NCBI GenBank assembly: GCA_014529385.2
Contig: CM043951.1
Coordinates: forward strand, 109,468,469-109,532,468
Direction of reading: 5' to 3'
Length of the DNA: 64,000 bases
Origin: Adiantum capillus-veneris
Taxonomy: Eukaryota; Streptophyta; Polypodiopsida; Polypodiales; Pteridaceae
Below, one piece after another: positions 45,573 to 57,798 of this stretch. Both the position numbers and the translations under genes were made by a program. The notes below the pieces were generated by a model. The model did no database searches and had not been told where the DNA came from. It saw only the letters and a program-made list of their open reading frames with translations. How positions within the stretch are numbered: position 1 is the first letter of the stretch; every line of letters starts with the position of its first letter.

Positions 45573-45900
45573 ATTAAAAGACATAGAGCAAGTAGAGGGT
45601 ACCAACTGGCGTAAAATCAGAAAATCTCTCATTAGAAGAGAATATCCCCTTCGCATTGGATCACAGAGAAGGTGGCGCACAGGGGGGAGCAGACACACAA
45701 AGAGGAGGCGGGATAGGAGGGGATGGGCAGAGCCGATGCAGCCTGCTGCATGCAGAGCCGAGGACATTTTTTTTTGTAATTAAAAGTTAGCTATGTGTGG
45801 GCGAGCTGGCGGACAGAGCAGGGGCCGCACATAAGGTGAAGGTGATAAGCAGACGGAGAGGAGGTGCAGAGGTTGAACTCCAGAAGTGGCGCAAGCGAAA

Positions 45901-45934
<34 letters not shown>
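45901..45934. repeat. Poly-G homopolymer, 34 bases
   Basis: An unbroken run of 34 G on the plus strand following GCGCAAGCGAAA. It could form a G-quadruplex, but a tract of this length is also a typical sequencing or assembly artefact. Confidence 0.95.
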
Positions 45935-45937
<3 letters not shown>

Positions 45938-47640
45938 TAGATATTTTTTTAAACTTTAATATTCACGTCGTTGACAGCCGAGGGCGACTGTGGCTGTGGT
46001 CTACAGCAGTTCACGCTGTGTCATACCTCTCGCGCGTCAGTGTTCGACTCTCCAACTCCATTTTAGAAGGTGACCCCTCAATGGAGGGGTGGGTATGAGT
46101 TGCTAAGATCAAAGGTTGGATTCTAAGGAATCTTGAGACGAATGAATAAATAGAGGAAGCTGCCGATAGGTGACCAAAACATCCTTTTTTGGGTTGATTA
46201 GACGGAATCCAAGGCAGATTCCATTTTTGAGTTGACTGGACTCTGGAGATCAAAAACAAATATCAACTGGGGAGGTCACGTGTGTCAGATAAGGCCTGGT
46301 GCGACACGCCATGCGTGCCTCAAGGGTAGGTGTCAGCAGCGAAGGCGAGGGTGAACACCTCGCAAGAGAAAGGGCGGCGAGCAAAGCCGGAGCTGGCGGG
46401 GCAGTGCAGGGAGGAGGGCCAGCTTGACACGCAGCTGCACAGCGCATTCCCTCTCTCTCGCTCTTTCTCTTCCTGCAACGTGAGGCCGGGTAGTGGCTTT
46501 GCACGCCAGATAGGTCAGCGTGCTGCAGGTGAGCTGGGATGCAATGTGTGAGTCTAGTGTTGCTAGGAAGGAGGGGATAGAGTAGCCTATGCGTCATACA
46601 GCTCTCCCTACGATCAGCTTCATGGTAATGACGGCATAAGGTGAGCAGCAAGGAGGTGAGGCGCAATGCAGAATTAGAGACAGGGCAGTAGGTGAGGCAG
46701 AGATGGAGCAGCACGGCCGTTGCGAGGACGAGGATGTGTACAGGTCTAGATCGTTGTCACGCGAGAACCCGTTGCAATGACTTTTCCTCCAAGTTGAAGA
46801 TTCGTCTTGGAATCGAATCATCAAAATTAATTAATGAACTGAAAGTTAGAAGCGAATAGAAAGTAGAAGAAATAGGAGAAATAGCCTTGTGAATAGAAGA
46901 TATATTCAAAAGATGCATTGACTTTTTGTATGCTTGAAAAAGACTTTAGAGAGCAAAAGATTAAACGTTATATTCATAGGAGTTTGATCTCATGATGTGA
47001 GGTCGGTGTTTGAGAAAGGTGTGCATGAGCTTAGTCTTGAGCTGGTTGAGAATAAAGATTAGTCGGTTGCAAAAGATGATAAAGGGGAAAAAATCTCATA
47101 AAATATACTAGAAAATAGTTTAAACATCTTACAAATTCTATTAGTATTTCTAGTTTGCATCTGTATAAGGAGGAAAGTCATCACTTAGGCAAAAATACTT
47201 TCTCGAACACTGTGTGCGGTATTGATAAAGGGTCCTTTCATTTAAGGATTTCAAAAGAAAAAATCATTAATTTTTGTAATTTTTTTCTATGCTTATTTAA
47301 CCTATCTTTTCTTATAATAAGAAAGCATTAAAATATTCTTTTGTTTTAATTTTGGATGTGTCTTTCTATTTTACTTCTTTTTTATTATATATTTTTTCAA
47401 AATGCAATGTGCATCTTTTACTTTATTATTTAAATGGGGCCCTTCGTAATATATTTAAATGGGGGTAGCGACTGGAAGGAAATAAGAAAATGTTAGGCTT
47501 CAGGCCAAATGGCCGGTCGCCCACCAATCTACTAACTCTTATCTTATTTTTTCTTATACAAAAAGAATAAGGAACAGTGAGAAGTTACTCACAACTTCAC
47601 CACACCTCGTGTACTACAGCATTGTATGCTCCCGCGCACG
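45935..47640. other. Non-coding stretch, GC-rich then AT-rich
   Basis: 46250-46714 (minus) is a 154-codon frame with low-complexity Pro/Ala/Ser/Leu composition and no recognised motif. 47100-47450 is AT-rich and empty. Confidence 0.45.
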
Positions 47641-47648
47641 CTCACAAG

Positions 47649-47660
47649 CGGTACCAGAGC
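47649..47660 (+). promoter_or_regulatory. Possible decayed primer site GCGGTACCAGAGCC
   Basis: CGGTACCAGAGCC resembles TGGTATCAGAGCC, the initiator-Met primer site and its usual follow-on, with two changes. It is preceded by CTCACA, a possible LTR end. This is an isolated hint only. Confidence 0.25.
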
Positions 47661-48036
47661 CATGACGCCTTCCTGACCCGCTCCCAATGTGTGCACGAGC
47701 TTCGGTCTGAGCTAAGGCTTAAAGCTTAGCAGAAGGTGAATTTCACTGAGTACTGTAGCTTTGTATAGCTTCACAAATAACATTTTTTTTGCAACACTAT
47801 AGCAAATCGAAGTGAGTTTTGGAAGCCTTGTAGTAGCAAGCAGTAACGCTACCATGAAGCATGGTGTTGAAAAGAAAAAAAATCTCAACAGTAGTGTAAT
47901 GCCAAGGGAAAACCCAAGGGAGGTCAAGAACCGGGGCCAAGGGTCGGCTGCCAATGGAGACGGGATCCTAGGGGCAAGTCCTACAAAGGGAGGTTGGGTG
48001 GAGGATCAAGGCACGACAATTCCAGGTTTCTTACAT

Positions 48037-48048
48037 TGGTATCAGAGC
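48037..48048 (+). promoter_or_regulatory. Primer-binding site of a decayed LTR element
   Basis: An exact TGGTATCAGAGC, preceded by TTTCTTACA, a normal LTR end (CA at 48034-48035). The 5' limit of the LTR and a matching 3' LTR were not found. The interior to the right is non-coding and is interrupted by the solo LTR at 49860. Confidence 0.65.
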
Positions 48049-49859
48049 TAGGCTAATTTTGGGAGGAAGGATGTGGTCCTCTTCACTTGTTTGCATGCTC
48101 ATACAAACTAGGCAACAGGGAGCCGTGGAGAAAAACCAACATGTGCAGAGACACTTAACAAGGCGAGGAGGGAGATTTGGAACCGACACATGTAGTGACC
48201 CTTGCAAGGGAGGAAGGGGATGACCCCAACTTGAACAAAATGGAGCTCACAAGGTATCATCGAGGTCGCAAGGGTCTGCTCTCAGACTCCCGTCTGCGTG
48301 GCACGTCGAGAAGCACCACAGCATGCGCAAAATCTCTCGCCCCTCTGCCATAGGTGTCCGTCGACATAGCCGGCCTTGATTTTCTTTTTTCACATTATGA
48401 GAACATTAGGGCGCCCAATTTTGGTCCCCCTAATTTATTCAAATGTTCCCACGACACAGGTTGCAGGGGTTGCACGTGCATATGCTCATAAGCATCATGA
48501 AGGCAACAAACGCCAAGGCAGAGAAGGAATCGACGACGAGATTTTTTTTGTAAAATTTCTAACAATTACAGAGATCTTGAACATTCAAATTGGTTAGAAG
48601 CACTATGCTCTCGACAAAATTAAGCTGCGAACCGGGGATAGATACTGTTGGATATTGGCAAGGCCCTATCCACAGATACTGTTGAAGATTTTTGCAAGTC
48701 TATGAGCCAACATACATGTCAGATGTTGACAACAAGGGATTAAGACTACAACAAAATCTGGTGTACTCAAGTAAGGCTCGAGATTCCACATGGCACATCC
48801 ACAAGGATACAAAAATCTTGGCTTGGCATGCATGGTCATGCGACGTGCAAAAGATCAACAACATGGCAAGTCAGTATAAGGACTTCATAATGTATGTATG
48901 AATTTTAATTTGTTTGGAAAATTTTTCATAATATGGTACATAGCCCTGTCATGCAATTGCGGTGAGTGCACTTTAAGCACTCCAAGCACAAGCACAACTT
49001 GTGATCGTTACCATCAGCATCAAAATTTTGATGCATATATTATTGGCAAGGACCAATGATTAGTTTACAAACCCAAATCAAGCACTACTTGAGTACAAAC
49101 TGCCTCTCTAACATCTCAAGGAGATTGGCATGTCCTATTGATAGACTTGACACTACCGCAAGAGGCAACTACTCCAAAGGCAAGGAAAGTACCCGAGCCA
49201 CTTGCAAAAATCTTGAGAAGCCGACAGGGATTTCTCCATGTCGTATTCTAGATTTGCAATTTCTCTAGAGCATGGCTTCTCAAAAGACTATTCCTACACA
49301 TCCATCAATCAAGACAAATCTATATGGTCAAGGACAACCATAATCAAGCCAAGTTGGTATGTGATACATACTCTGCAAGTTTTTTTTCAATACCTCTTTT
49401 GATGTGGCATTGTAAATTGGCAATAGTTGATACTTGATAGCTAAGTTGTAGATGCTATCTCTATCAATATTGGGCAATCTCATGATTCTCAATAAGCTGC
49501 ACGATTTGGCAAGGCCAATTCTCTATGAAATTTTGACAAAAGAGATTTTTTTCTGTTGCGACATATGTATGTCAACAAGAGTAACTGTAGCTATGAGTAA
49601 TGGTAGCATCCAAAGTGGGTCTACTAAGGTATGTCGTGCACAGACAAGACTTCAAGTTTGGAATATGATATGAGCATACGAACTTGGGGGGTACTTGCAA
49701 GTTCCTACAAGTTATTTCACTATCTGTTAAGACGATGTATATGGTGCATATGAAAACTCTCTCTTGCACAATATATATGGCTAAGAGCTAGATTTAAGCA
49801 AGTTTTATTTTGAAAACTCAAGAAAACTAACCAATGCAGAGCAACCAGGTTAGACAATT
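48049..49859. other. Interior of the decayed LTR element, non-coding
   Basis: Only short frames, no gag or pol motifs. It resembles a large non-autonomous element interior, or sequence too old to read. Confidence 0.4.
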
Positions 49860-51059
49860 TGTAACATTTAATGGCCTAATAACTTATGTGTAGCGGAAAT
49901 TAGCATGAACATAGTGGGCATTTCATTAGAATAGATTCCTAATGAGAATTACAAGAGTGCTTGGGTGGAGAGAGCAACAAAAAGCATAACACCTAGTTAG
50001 ATAGCATCAACAATACTTTCAAAAGAGAGAGAAATTATGCTATTGACAATAGTTGAGGACCGGATTTGCATGGAGCCGGTCCCCCCTCCAAAAGGCTTTG
50101 TATTATGGTTTCTCCCATCAAGAGAGACATTGTACAATACAATTCTTTTTATTCCTTCAAGACTAGCTAGTGCAATGAAGATGAAAGCTTCATGCACTAA
50201 GCAAAACACTTAGCAAACACAACTTTAATTATCCCCGTTCTCAAACCCAAGACCTCACACACCTTCGAAGATGGTGAGAGCTAGCAGGGTATGAGAGTAG
50301 ATTGAGAGGAAGAAGGAGTATCTTACGAGAAAGATGTACATCTCCTCACATAATCACTCATATTAGCATAGCTTTAGCTTAGTAATTAGCTTGGTAGAGG
50401 AGATGAGCATGCATTGAAGCTTGGCTCTTGGTTGGATTTGCATCCACAAGCCAAGAGTGTGTCGATGTAGGCTTCTATCTCACAAGCTTGGAGTAGGTGA
50501 TGAGCTCTCCATTAAAGCTTGGGAAGAGATAGTCTTCTCTTTCTTCACACATGAGATTGTGTGAGTGTGTGTGTGATAATGCCTTCCAAAAATCAGCCCC
50601 CTCTCTCTCTTGGGCGAGCCCCCTTGCTATTTGCTCTTGTAGGCTCCCTATTGGACAATGCCAAGCTCAGCCAATGGCTATTAAGCAGCATAAGTGATAG
50701 CCTTCTGACATGTGTCCCCCTTTCCCCTTTTTTGAGAGCTTAATCAATTAAACTTAATTGATTTAAGTGAATTAAATCCCCATTGGACCTTTCCCCATTC
50801 TGACCAATAGAAATTAAGTAGCCCATTGGGCTGCTCAATTCCTATTGGACCCCTTCTCAGGCTGTCCAATAATCATCCAGGAGACTTAATTTTCATTTAT
50901 TCTTTTTATTAAGTGTTTTTAAATTAATTAAACTAGATTTACTCTAGCCTAATTCTCATTGGTCCACCTCCAAGGCCATCCAATAGGAATTGGACACACC
51001 TTGTGGGCATCTGGGCTATGGAGCTGACATGTGTCCCTAATTCCCTTTGTGTAAAGGGA

Positions 51060-51099
<40 letters not shown>

Positions 51100-51481
51100 T
51101 TTTCTCTCTCATCCCCTAGAAGAAGGGCTCGCCCCCTCCCATGTAGGGATTGCAAAGAATTTTTTGGTACACACAAAGCATCCAATTTCCCCTAGGGTTG
51201 ACCTTTGGACACAACCTTTGAATTTTGGAACCTTAGCATTTTGGAAGTCTTAATGGGCTGAACCTTAGGGTCTTTTTAGCCCATTGTTGCACATGGCTCT
51301 TTTGCAGATGCCCCCCCCTTTGGATCCCTATTTTCCCTCCTTTGGATCCCTACTGTGGCCGGTCTGCTAGCTTAACCAATATTCTAGCTTTTTCTCCCCT
51401 GGCACTTCCCCACATTAAATGATCAGTTTAATATGAGAAAATCATTTAGGAGAATTAGATATTGATTATTATGAAACAATT
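49855..51481 (-). mobile_element. Solo LTR of the element-B gypsy family with CAATT target duplication
   Basis: LTR 49860-51476 (1617 bp) matches both LTRs of element B along its length in the same minus-strand orientation. CAATT stands at 49855-49859 and at 51477-51481, a perfect 5-bp target duplication. No internal sequence is present, so the two LTRs of an earlier element have recombined. The minus-strand start has changed from TGTCATAA to TTTCATAA. The (TG)n tract at 51062-51098 has 18 units against about 8 in element B. Confidence 0.95.
50640..51000. repeat. Repeated ATTGGACC...CCAATAG inverted motifs in the LTR
   Basis: Four to five loosely repeated units each hold an ATTGGACC word and, 15-30 bp later, CCAATAG or CCAATGG. 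The same layout is in element B at 56640-56970 and, with fewer units, in element A's LTRs. CCAAT words are possible NF-Y sites. Confidence 0.6.
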
Positions 51482-52137
51482 TCAAGCTTTCTTGTTTTTT
51501 GTATCTTTTAATCTTTACGTTGGCAAGGACGGCCTATCGTGCAAAGCAAAGTGCTTAGATAGTTTCACGTGACACGAGGCTTCAAACTTGTGCTATGATA
51601 TTGCCCATTGACTGGGCATCAAGGGCATTGTCACACATGTTCAAGAATTTGGCACAGTAGGGATATAAGCTCACAATTCATGTATGACAACGACAAATTG
51701 TGGTGTATCCATGCCTGTTTGTGCAAGGCACTTATGGTATTGGCTCCATCTACAGGGCCATCATCTTTGCCAAGGGAAAAACCTCTGCATGCATGACATG
51801 CGTGTGAGGTAGATAAAATTTTACCTCAGTACTATTTACGCTTCCGCTATAACACTAACTACTCTATCAAGGACAAGGTAAGTGACTGATATCTTAAAAC
51901 ATTTTTGATGTTTATTCACAGGAAAAGTGTCGTATTTAACTCACCCTCATACAGACACATTCACATCCAAGGTAGATGGATTAAGAAGTGACTTGTGTTC
52001 CCTCTCTCTACGAGAGAGTTGTACAAACAATTTGTTGTACGCTTATAGGACAAGCTATGACACATACATGGTCTCCACTGGAGCATATCCAACGGGCATA
52101 CAACACATTAGAATAAGGGATTTTCCTTAGCCCAACA

Positions 52138-52168
<31 letters not shown>

Positions 52169-54730
52169 CTTCCTAATTCTCCGCAGGAAAGTTGAAATTA
52201 GGCATGGGAAAGGTGAAATTAGGCATGATTTTCCTAACATCTTTCTATGTTGATATGGTAACACGAAGGGCTAAGAGTCCCCCATTTTTAAAGGTCTAAG
52301 AGTCCCCTATTTTGGAATGGCTAAGAGCCATCAGTTTGTAATCCATATGTGATTGATTTCAGGATTGAACAATCCTATTCAGTTGAGTACCCATCGATTC
52401 TAATGGACAAGCATGAGTCTTTCCATTAGCAATTTTTTAGACATTAATTTAGCACTACACACTTTAATTGTGAAGATTAAGTTGAGTTTTTGAACGTCTT
52501 AAACTCGTAAGGGCTTATCTCTACCAAGGTGTATAGATGAAGCCATCATTTCAGATAGCACGATTGTTCACAAAAACCCAAGATTATGGATTTTTGGTCT
52601 AGACAAGATCCAATATTGAATACGATTCCAACTTGGGTGGATCTCCTTTTTTATCTATAGCACTAAGAGTGTTTGTTTGAGTACGATTTTGGGGTAAGGC
52701 CCATCTCATGATTACTAAATCACTTATTAAGTGTTGATGGTCAATTCTTGGAACCTTCACACTTGCACTTTCAAGAAAAGAAGTCCACAAGCTGCCAAGG
52801 GATAGTGGACAATTTCAACTTCCAATGTTGACCTTTATTACTATTGGCTCCTAGTTGAGCAGTTTCCTGCAAAGTATAACCAAGGGGTTTGATAATGTAG
52901 ATATTAACCAAGGGATTTGGATTGAAAAGGCAACACCCAAGGTTACATGTGCAATACTACTTACATTTCACTAAATTTCAATTAGTTCCTAGGCCTTTGC
53001 TGGTGAGAAATTTGGGCAAGTGCCTTTCACTACGCATAAGTGAACAATATGTTCAACCTCCAGGTACGCATCTGATTTTTTGTTTTGTTCTTTTTATTTT
53101 CCCAAGTAGGATGCATAAACTTCTATGTTTTCATCCATATTTTTCTCTTAAGAGAGATGACAAGGTTATGTAAGAAGTCTAGGAAATCAAGGAGTTCACT
53201 TTAGCCAGTGTGGAGCATGGATAATGAGGTCTCTCTCACGCACGCCGCATGAGTGTTTACAGTTATCTCCACACCCAAGTACATCTTGTACTTGAAGGAT
53301 GTTCTTTTTTCAAACATTCTTACCTAAGACATATTCCACATGTGGAGAATATGCGTCTCTAGGATTGACACTGGCTCCGCTACTTCAATTATGTGTCTCG
53401 ACGATGTCCGTAGGTGCTGGTCAAATCCGTTTTCTAAACCATTTTTTAGCACATTGTTTTAGGAACAATTTCAGTGGCCAAAAATTGTCGAATACGCAGA
53501 ACGACTTGTTAAGTTTACAAGTGTGGCTAAACAACATTAACGGATGACTGTTTATGCATATAGCAAGGCTATGAGTTGTTAATGAAAAGGTTTCATTGTT
53601 TGTACCTCAAAGTGATTAACGTTTCACCTTCTATTATGGTTCAAAAGTTTCAGCACGGCTTGCAAATGATTGCAGTAGAAAGTGTTTAGTTTCTTTTTAG
53701 AACTATTTACACTCCTCTATAATGTGTGCCAAGAGCATCACATTCGCCATACGTCTTGGAAAGTATGATCATGGGTATGCAGGTTCAGATCTGTTTTTTC
53801 TAAATGCATGCACACTAGGTGTTATGGGCCCTAGTATTTAGCAAAGACTAATTTGGAGCGGCATGCATATTCATCGCATTAGTTTCTTATGAAGCATTTT
53901 TCAATCTATGTGTAGTATCTCTATGAGATTCTTTTTGATCTACCAGTCACCAATATAGGTCATGGCTCTATTTGGATGCTTGTGGATCTTTCAAGTTAAC
54001 CTAGATGGTTATTCATAACATTATATATATATATACCTTCATAAGTTCAGAATAGTATGAACTCATGAATTATAAGAGCACTCATTAAACTATAAAAGCA
54101 ACGGACTCAAGAAAAGAAAAGAGAAAAAAAACAACCAAATCACCTTATTTGCTACGAAACAAAACTAGACCAAAACAAAATATTATTAACATAAAAAGTT
54201 TTAGAAGAGCGATGTGTAAAATAAGTTGACGCAGACTACTTGTCTAAAACTTAAAACAAGTATTCAACTATAAACAAAAAAGTAACAAAAATCTTAAAAC
54301 CTTAATCCTAGAAACCAAACTTCACACAAAAACTTCTAAAAGAACAAATTCTTAAGTCCTAACGTAAGCTAAATACGGAATCAAAAAATGAATACTACTA
54401 CAAACCTACGAAGAAGAGGCTGCAAATAACCAAAGAAGTACAAAGATCCAAACTTGACAAAATGTGACCTCAACTTCGTTGCTTGTCCAAACAGGAAGAA
54501 TAAGATTATCACTTTTATCATGCATAGCTTGGACAACAACTAAGTCAGAAGGTGCAGGTTTGTATAGAGATCATTCATGCTTTGAACATACTCTACAAAA
54601 CCAACAAGCTGAGTTTCTATTACCCTCCGGAGGTGATGGGCATACTCAGAAGCGCTAGAGATCAAAACAACAAAATAGTGTGTTACTAAGTCAAACAATA
54701 AGTGGGCTTTTAAGTTCCCCACTTTTATTG
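51482..54730. other. Non-coding stretch, no recognisable gene
   Basis: Short frames only. A (CT)n tract lies at 52141-52167. 54000-54450 is strongly AT-rich. No terminal repeats or primer sites seen. Confidence 0.5.
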
Positions 54731-54734
54731 AATT

Positions 54735-55625
54735 TCTTATTGATTATCCTAAACATTTCAAAGGAAGAAACACTAAAAATAAACTTACTACGATGCTAAA
54801 TGAACGAACATTTTCTTTCTCAACGAGTAAAGCAAAAAGATGGCATGATTGAACGACAAAAGCAGATTTACTAGAACAAAGACGAGAAAATCTAAATAAC
54901 TAAGAGCAAATGACACCGTACTTAGCTAAAAGAGAAATGTTTGAAGAAATGTGAGGCATGCGGATGATATTTAGATTGACATATTCTGGTTCAAGGTGCT
55001 TATCATAGATATCTACTTCTAATCCCAAGGGAGTCTGAAAAATCTTAAGGTCTAAAAAGGCACAAGAATCACTATTATTGGTACAGATAAGTTCACAAAA
55101 CTCCTTAGGATAAATTCCTCCACCTACAAAACTCGAATTCATTTACATAAAATCTTGAAAAGAAGAAATGTCAAGAACAAAAAGATCATCTACAAAGCGT
55201 CTTACATTGCATAACTTGTGCAAAAATATTAGGCAACTGTTAGCAACAAGGACAAGATGCTCCATAAAATCAAACTCATAAGTAAAAAGATAGAAATTAG
55301 CAAGAGAAACGGCACAATTGGTGCCCATAGGGATACCAATTGTTAGCTTGAAAAGAGAGTCACTGATGGTTATATATAAATTGTCCAAAAGTAAATCTAA
55401 CCAAGATATGATGTCAATGTCGTCTACAATCTTGATGAATCTCTTTCTTCCTTTGTCTACATCTACATTCTTACTTTTTAACCATAAGAAGTCAAAGTTC
55501 AAGGCTGACTTTTCTACTAGCAATGCCTTGTACCTATCCTTCTCAATCTTGTACGCAAAAACTTTTGAAATAAGAGAATTGACTCTCAATTTCTTTGCAA
55601 TGTTGTAAGGAACGATGGTCCCTAT
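54735..55625 (-). pseudogene. Penelope-like reverse transcriptase fragment
   Basis: The minus strand codes for the core and C-terminal part of an RT unlike those of the LTR and LINE elements here. Landmarks in order: WLDLLLDNLYIT, GIPMGTNCAVSLANFYLF, the catalytic FVDDLFVL, IYPKEFCELICTN, AFLDLKI, GLEVDIYDKH, MPHISSNISLLAKYGV, then LFRFSRLCSS. The GIPMGT...LANFYLF, IYP, YDK and SSNI...YGV pattern is what I know from Penelope-like elements, which replicate by target-primed reverse transcription and often carry a GIY-YIG endonuclease. None is visible here. The frame is interrupted by TAA at 55143, after FQDFM, and by TAG at 54899 in place of a Gln before LFRF. The N-terminal part is cut near 55625; element B inserted at 55850. 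Confidence 0.6.
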
Positions 55626-55694
55626 TTACCAGTCATTTTATTGATTTCTCGGCAACGTTGTAAGGAACGGTGGTCCCTATTTACCATTCATTTT
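55597..55694. repeat. 43-bp tandem duplication beside the Penelope-like fragment
   Basis: 55597-55639 and 55652-55694 share GTTGTAAGGAACG and GGTCCCTATTTACCA words with three mismatches, period 55 bp. The left copy codes for the first visible residues of the RT frame. Confidence 0.85.
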
Positions 55695-55850
55695 CGAAGA
55701 CTATCTGTAAAGTGTGGGGAAACACACCTCAGTACTATCAGTATCCAAGGGGATGATAGGCAGATTAGGCAAATTACAAAGTGTAATCTATCGCTACAGA
55801 ATATGCAAAATGTGTACAGTAGCACCAAGCAATCCAATAAGTAAGCATTT

Positions 55851-57441
55851 TGTAACATTTAATGGCCTAAAATCTTATGTGTAGCGGAAATTAGCATGAA
55901 CATAGTGAGCATTTCATTAGAGTTGATTCCTAATGAGAATTACAAGAGTGCTTGGGTGGAGAGAGCAACAAAAAGCATAACACCTAGTTAGATAGCATCG
56001 ACAATACTTTCAAAAGAGAGAGCAATTAAACTATTGACAACAGTTGAGGACCGGATTTGCATGGAGCCGGTCCCCCCTCCAAAAGGCTTTGTATTATGGT
56101 TTCTCCCATCAAGAGAGACATTGTACAATACAATTCTTTGTGTTCCTTCAAGACTAGCTAGTGCAATGAAGATGGAAGCTTCATACACCAGGCAAAACAC
56201 TTAATCAAACACAACTTGAATTATCCCCGTTCTCAGACCCAAGACCTCACACACCTTCGAAGATGGTGAGAGCTAGCAGGGTATGAGAGTAGATTGAGAG
56301 GAAAAAGAAGTATCTTACGAGAAAGAAGTACATCTCCTCACATAATCACTCATATTAGCATAGCTTAGCTTAGTAATTAGCTTGGTAGAGAAGATGAGCA
56401 TGCATTGAAGCTTGGCTCTTGGTTGGATTTGCATCCACATGCCAAGAGAGTGTTGATGTAGGCTTCTATCTCACAAGCTTGGAGTAGGTGATGAGCTCTC
56501 CATTAAAGCTTGGGAGGAGATAGAGTATTTTCCCTTCACACATGGTCAAGTGTGAGAATGTGAGAGTGAATGCCAAGCAAAAATCAGCCCCCTCTCTCTC
56601 TTGGGCGAGCCCTAGCTGCTATGTTAGTCTGGCTTTTGCCTTATTGGACCCCCCCAGGTCAAGCCAATAGGGATTAAGCAGCATAAGTGATAGCCTTCTG
56701 ACATGTGTCCCCCTTTCCCCTTTTGTGAGAGCTTTAGATAATTAAATAATTAAACTAAACTCTCATTGGACCCCTTTGCCTCCTGGCCAATAGGAATCAG
56801 GCAAGCCATAGGGCTCCTGAATGCTCATTGGACCCCTTGGGAGACTGCCCAATAGTCTTCTAGGACACTTAATTCTTATTGGTTTCTTTTATTAAATGTT
56901 TTTAAATTAATTAAACTAGATTTACTCTAGCCTAATTCTCATTGGTCCACTTCAAGGGTCTTCCAATAGGAATTGGGCATACCTTGTGGGCATCTGGCCT
57001 AGGGAGCTGACATGTGTCCCTCATTCCCTTTGTGTAAAGGGAGCCTGTGTGTGTGTGTGTGGCTTTCTCTCTCATCCCCTAGCTTTGGGGCTCGCCCCCT
57101 CCCATGTAGGGATGCAGAAAGACTTTTTGGGCACACACTAAGCATCCAATTTTCCCTAAGGTTGACCTTTGGACACAACCTTTGAATTTTGGAACCTTAG
57201 CATTTTGGAAGTCTTAATGGGCTGAACCTTAGGGTCTTTTTAGCCCGTTGTTTCACATGGCTCTTTTTGCAGATGGTCCCCCCTTTGGATCCCTATTTTC
57301 CCTCCTTTGGATCCCTACTGTGGCCGGTCTGCTAACTTAACCAATATTCTAGCTTTTTCTCCCTTGGCACTTCCCCACATTAAATGATCAGTTTAATATG
57401 AGAAAATCATTTAGGAGAATTAGATATTGATTATTATGACA
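55851..57441 (-). repeat. 3' LTR of element B
   Basis: 1591 bp, plus-strand ends TGTAACATTT and TTATGACA. The polypurine tract lies next to it at 57442-57458. Confidence 0.95.
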
Positions 57442-57458
57442 TTACCTCTCTCTTGAAA
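57442..57458 (-). promoter_or_regulatory. Polypurine tract of element B
   Basis: The minus strand reads TTTCAAGAGAGAGGTAA, then TGTCATAA of the LTR, matching element A. Confidence 0.9.
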
Positions 57459-57798
57459 TCATAGTCGTCCTCGACTATGGTGTAGAGAAGATAAAGCATA
57501 TGCATGAGTCCTTTTCTTAGCGGGTAGAGGATCCCTATGTTACCCTACGACATCATTCCATAATGGATGACTAGTCCATTTGGCGCTTGAGAGCCTGAGG
57601 CTGCCGCAAGCATGTCTGCACATTAGTCCTATCAGTCTTCCATAGTAGAGTGACAAGCTCTACTTGGTGTTTGGGAGACGTCGTCTCCACAAACTTGATC
57701 TAAGCATGCATACTACTTCATTTTTGTGCACAAATCAAGAAAAAGAGAGTCTTATAAGACAAAAATTTTTGTTCATTTTTAACATTTTGTACATTTGC
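57459..57798 (-). other. 3' untranslated region of element B
   Basis: 340 bp between the stop codon and the polypurine tract, related to 11956-12300 of element A. It contains the ATAGTCGAGGACGACTATG inverted repeat seen also in A. Confidence 0.75.

Noticed and set aside
46250-46714. 154-codon minus-strand frame as a gene
   Set aside because: Pro/Ala/Ser-rich low-complexity composition, no motif and no supporting context.
49997-50209. 70-codon minus-strand frame, also at 55988 and 63303
   Set aside because: It lies inside the gypsy LTRs, occurs wherever the LTR does, and has no protein motif.
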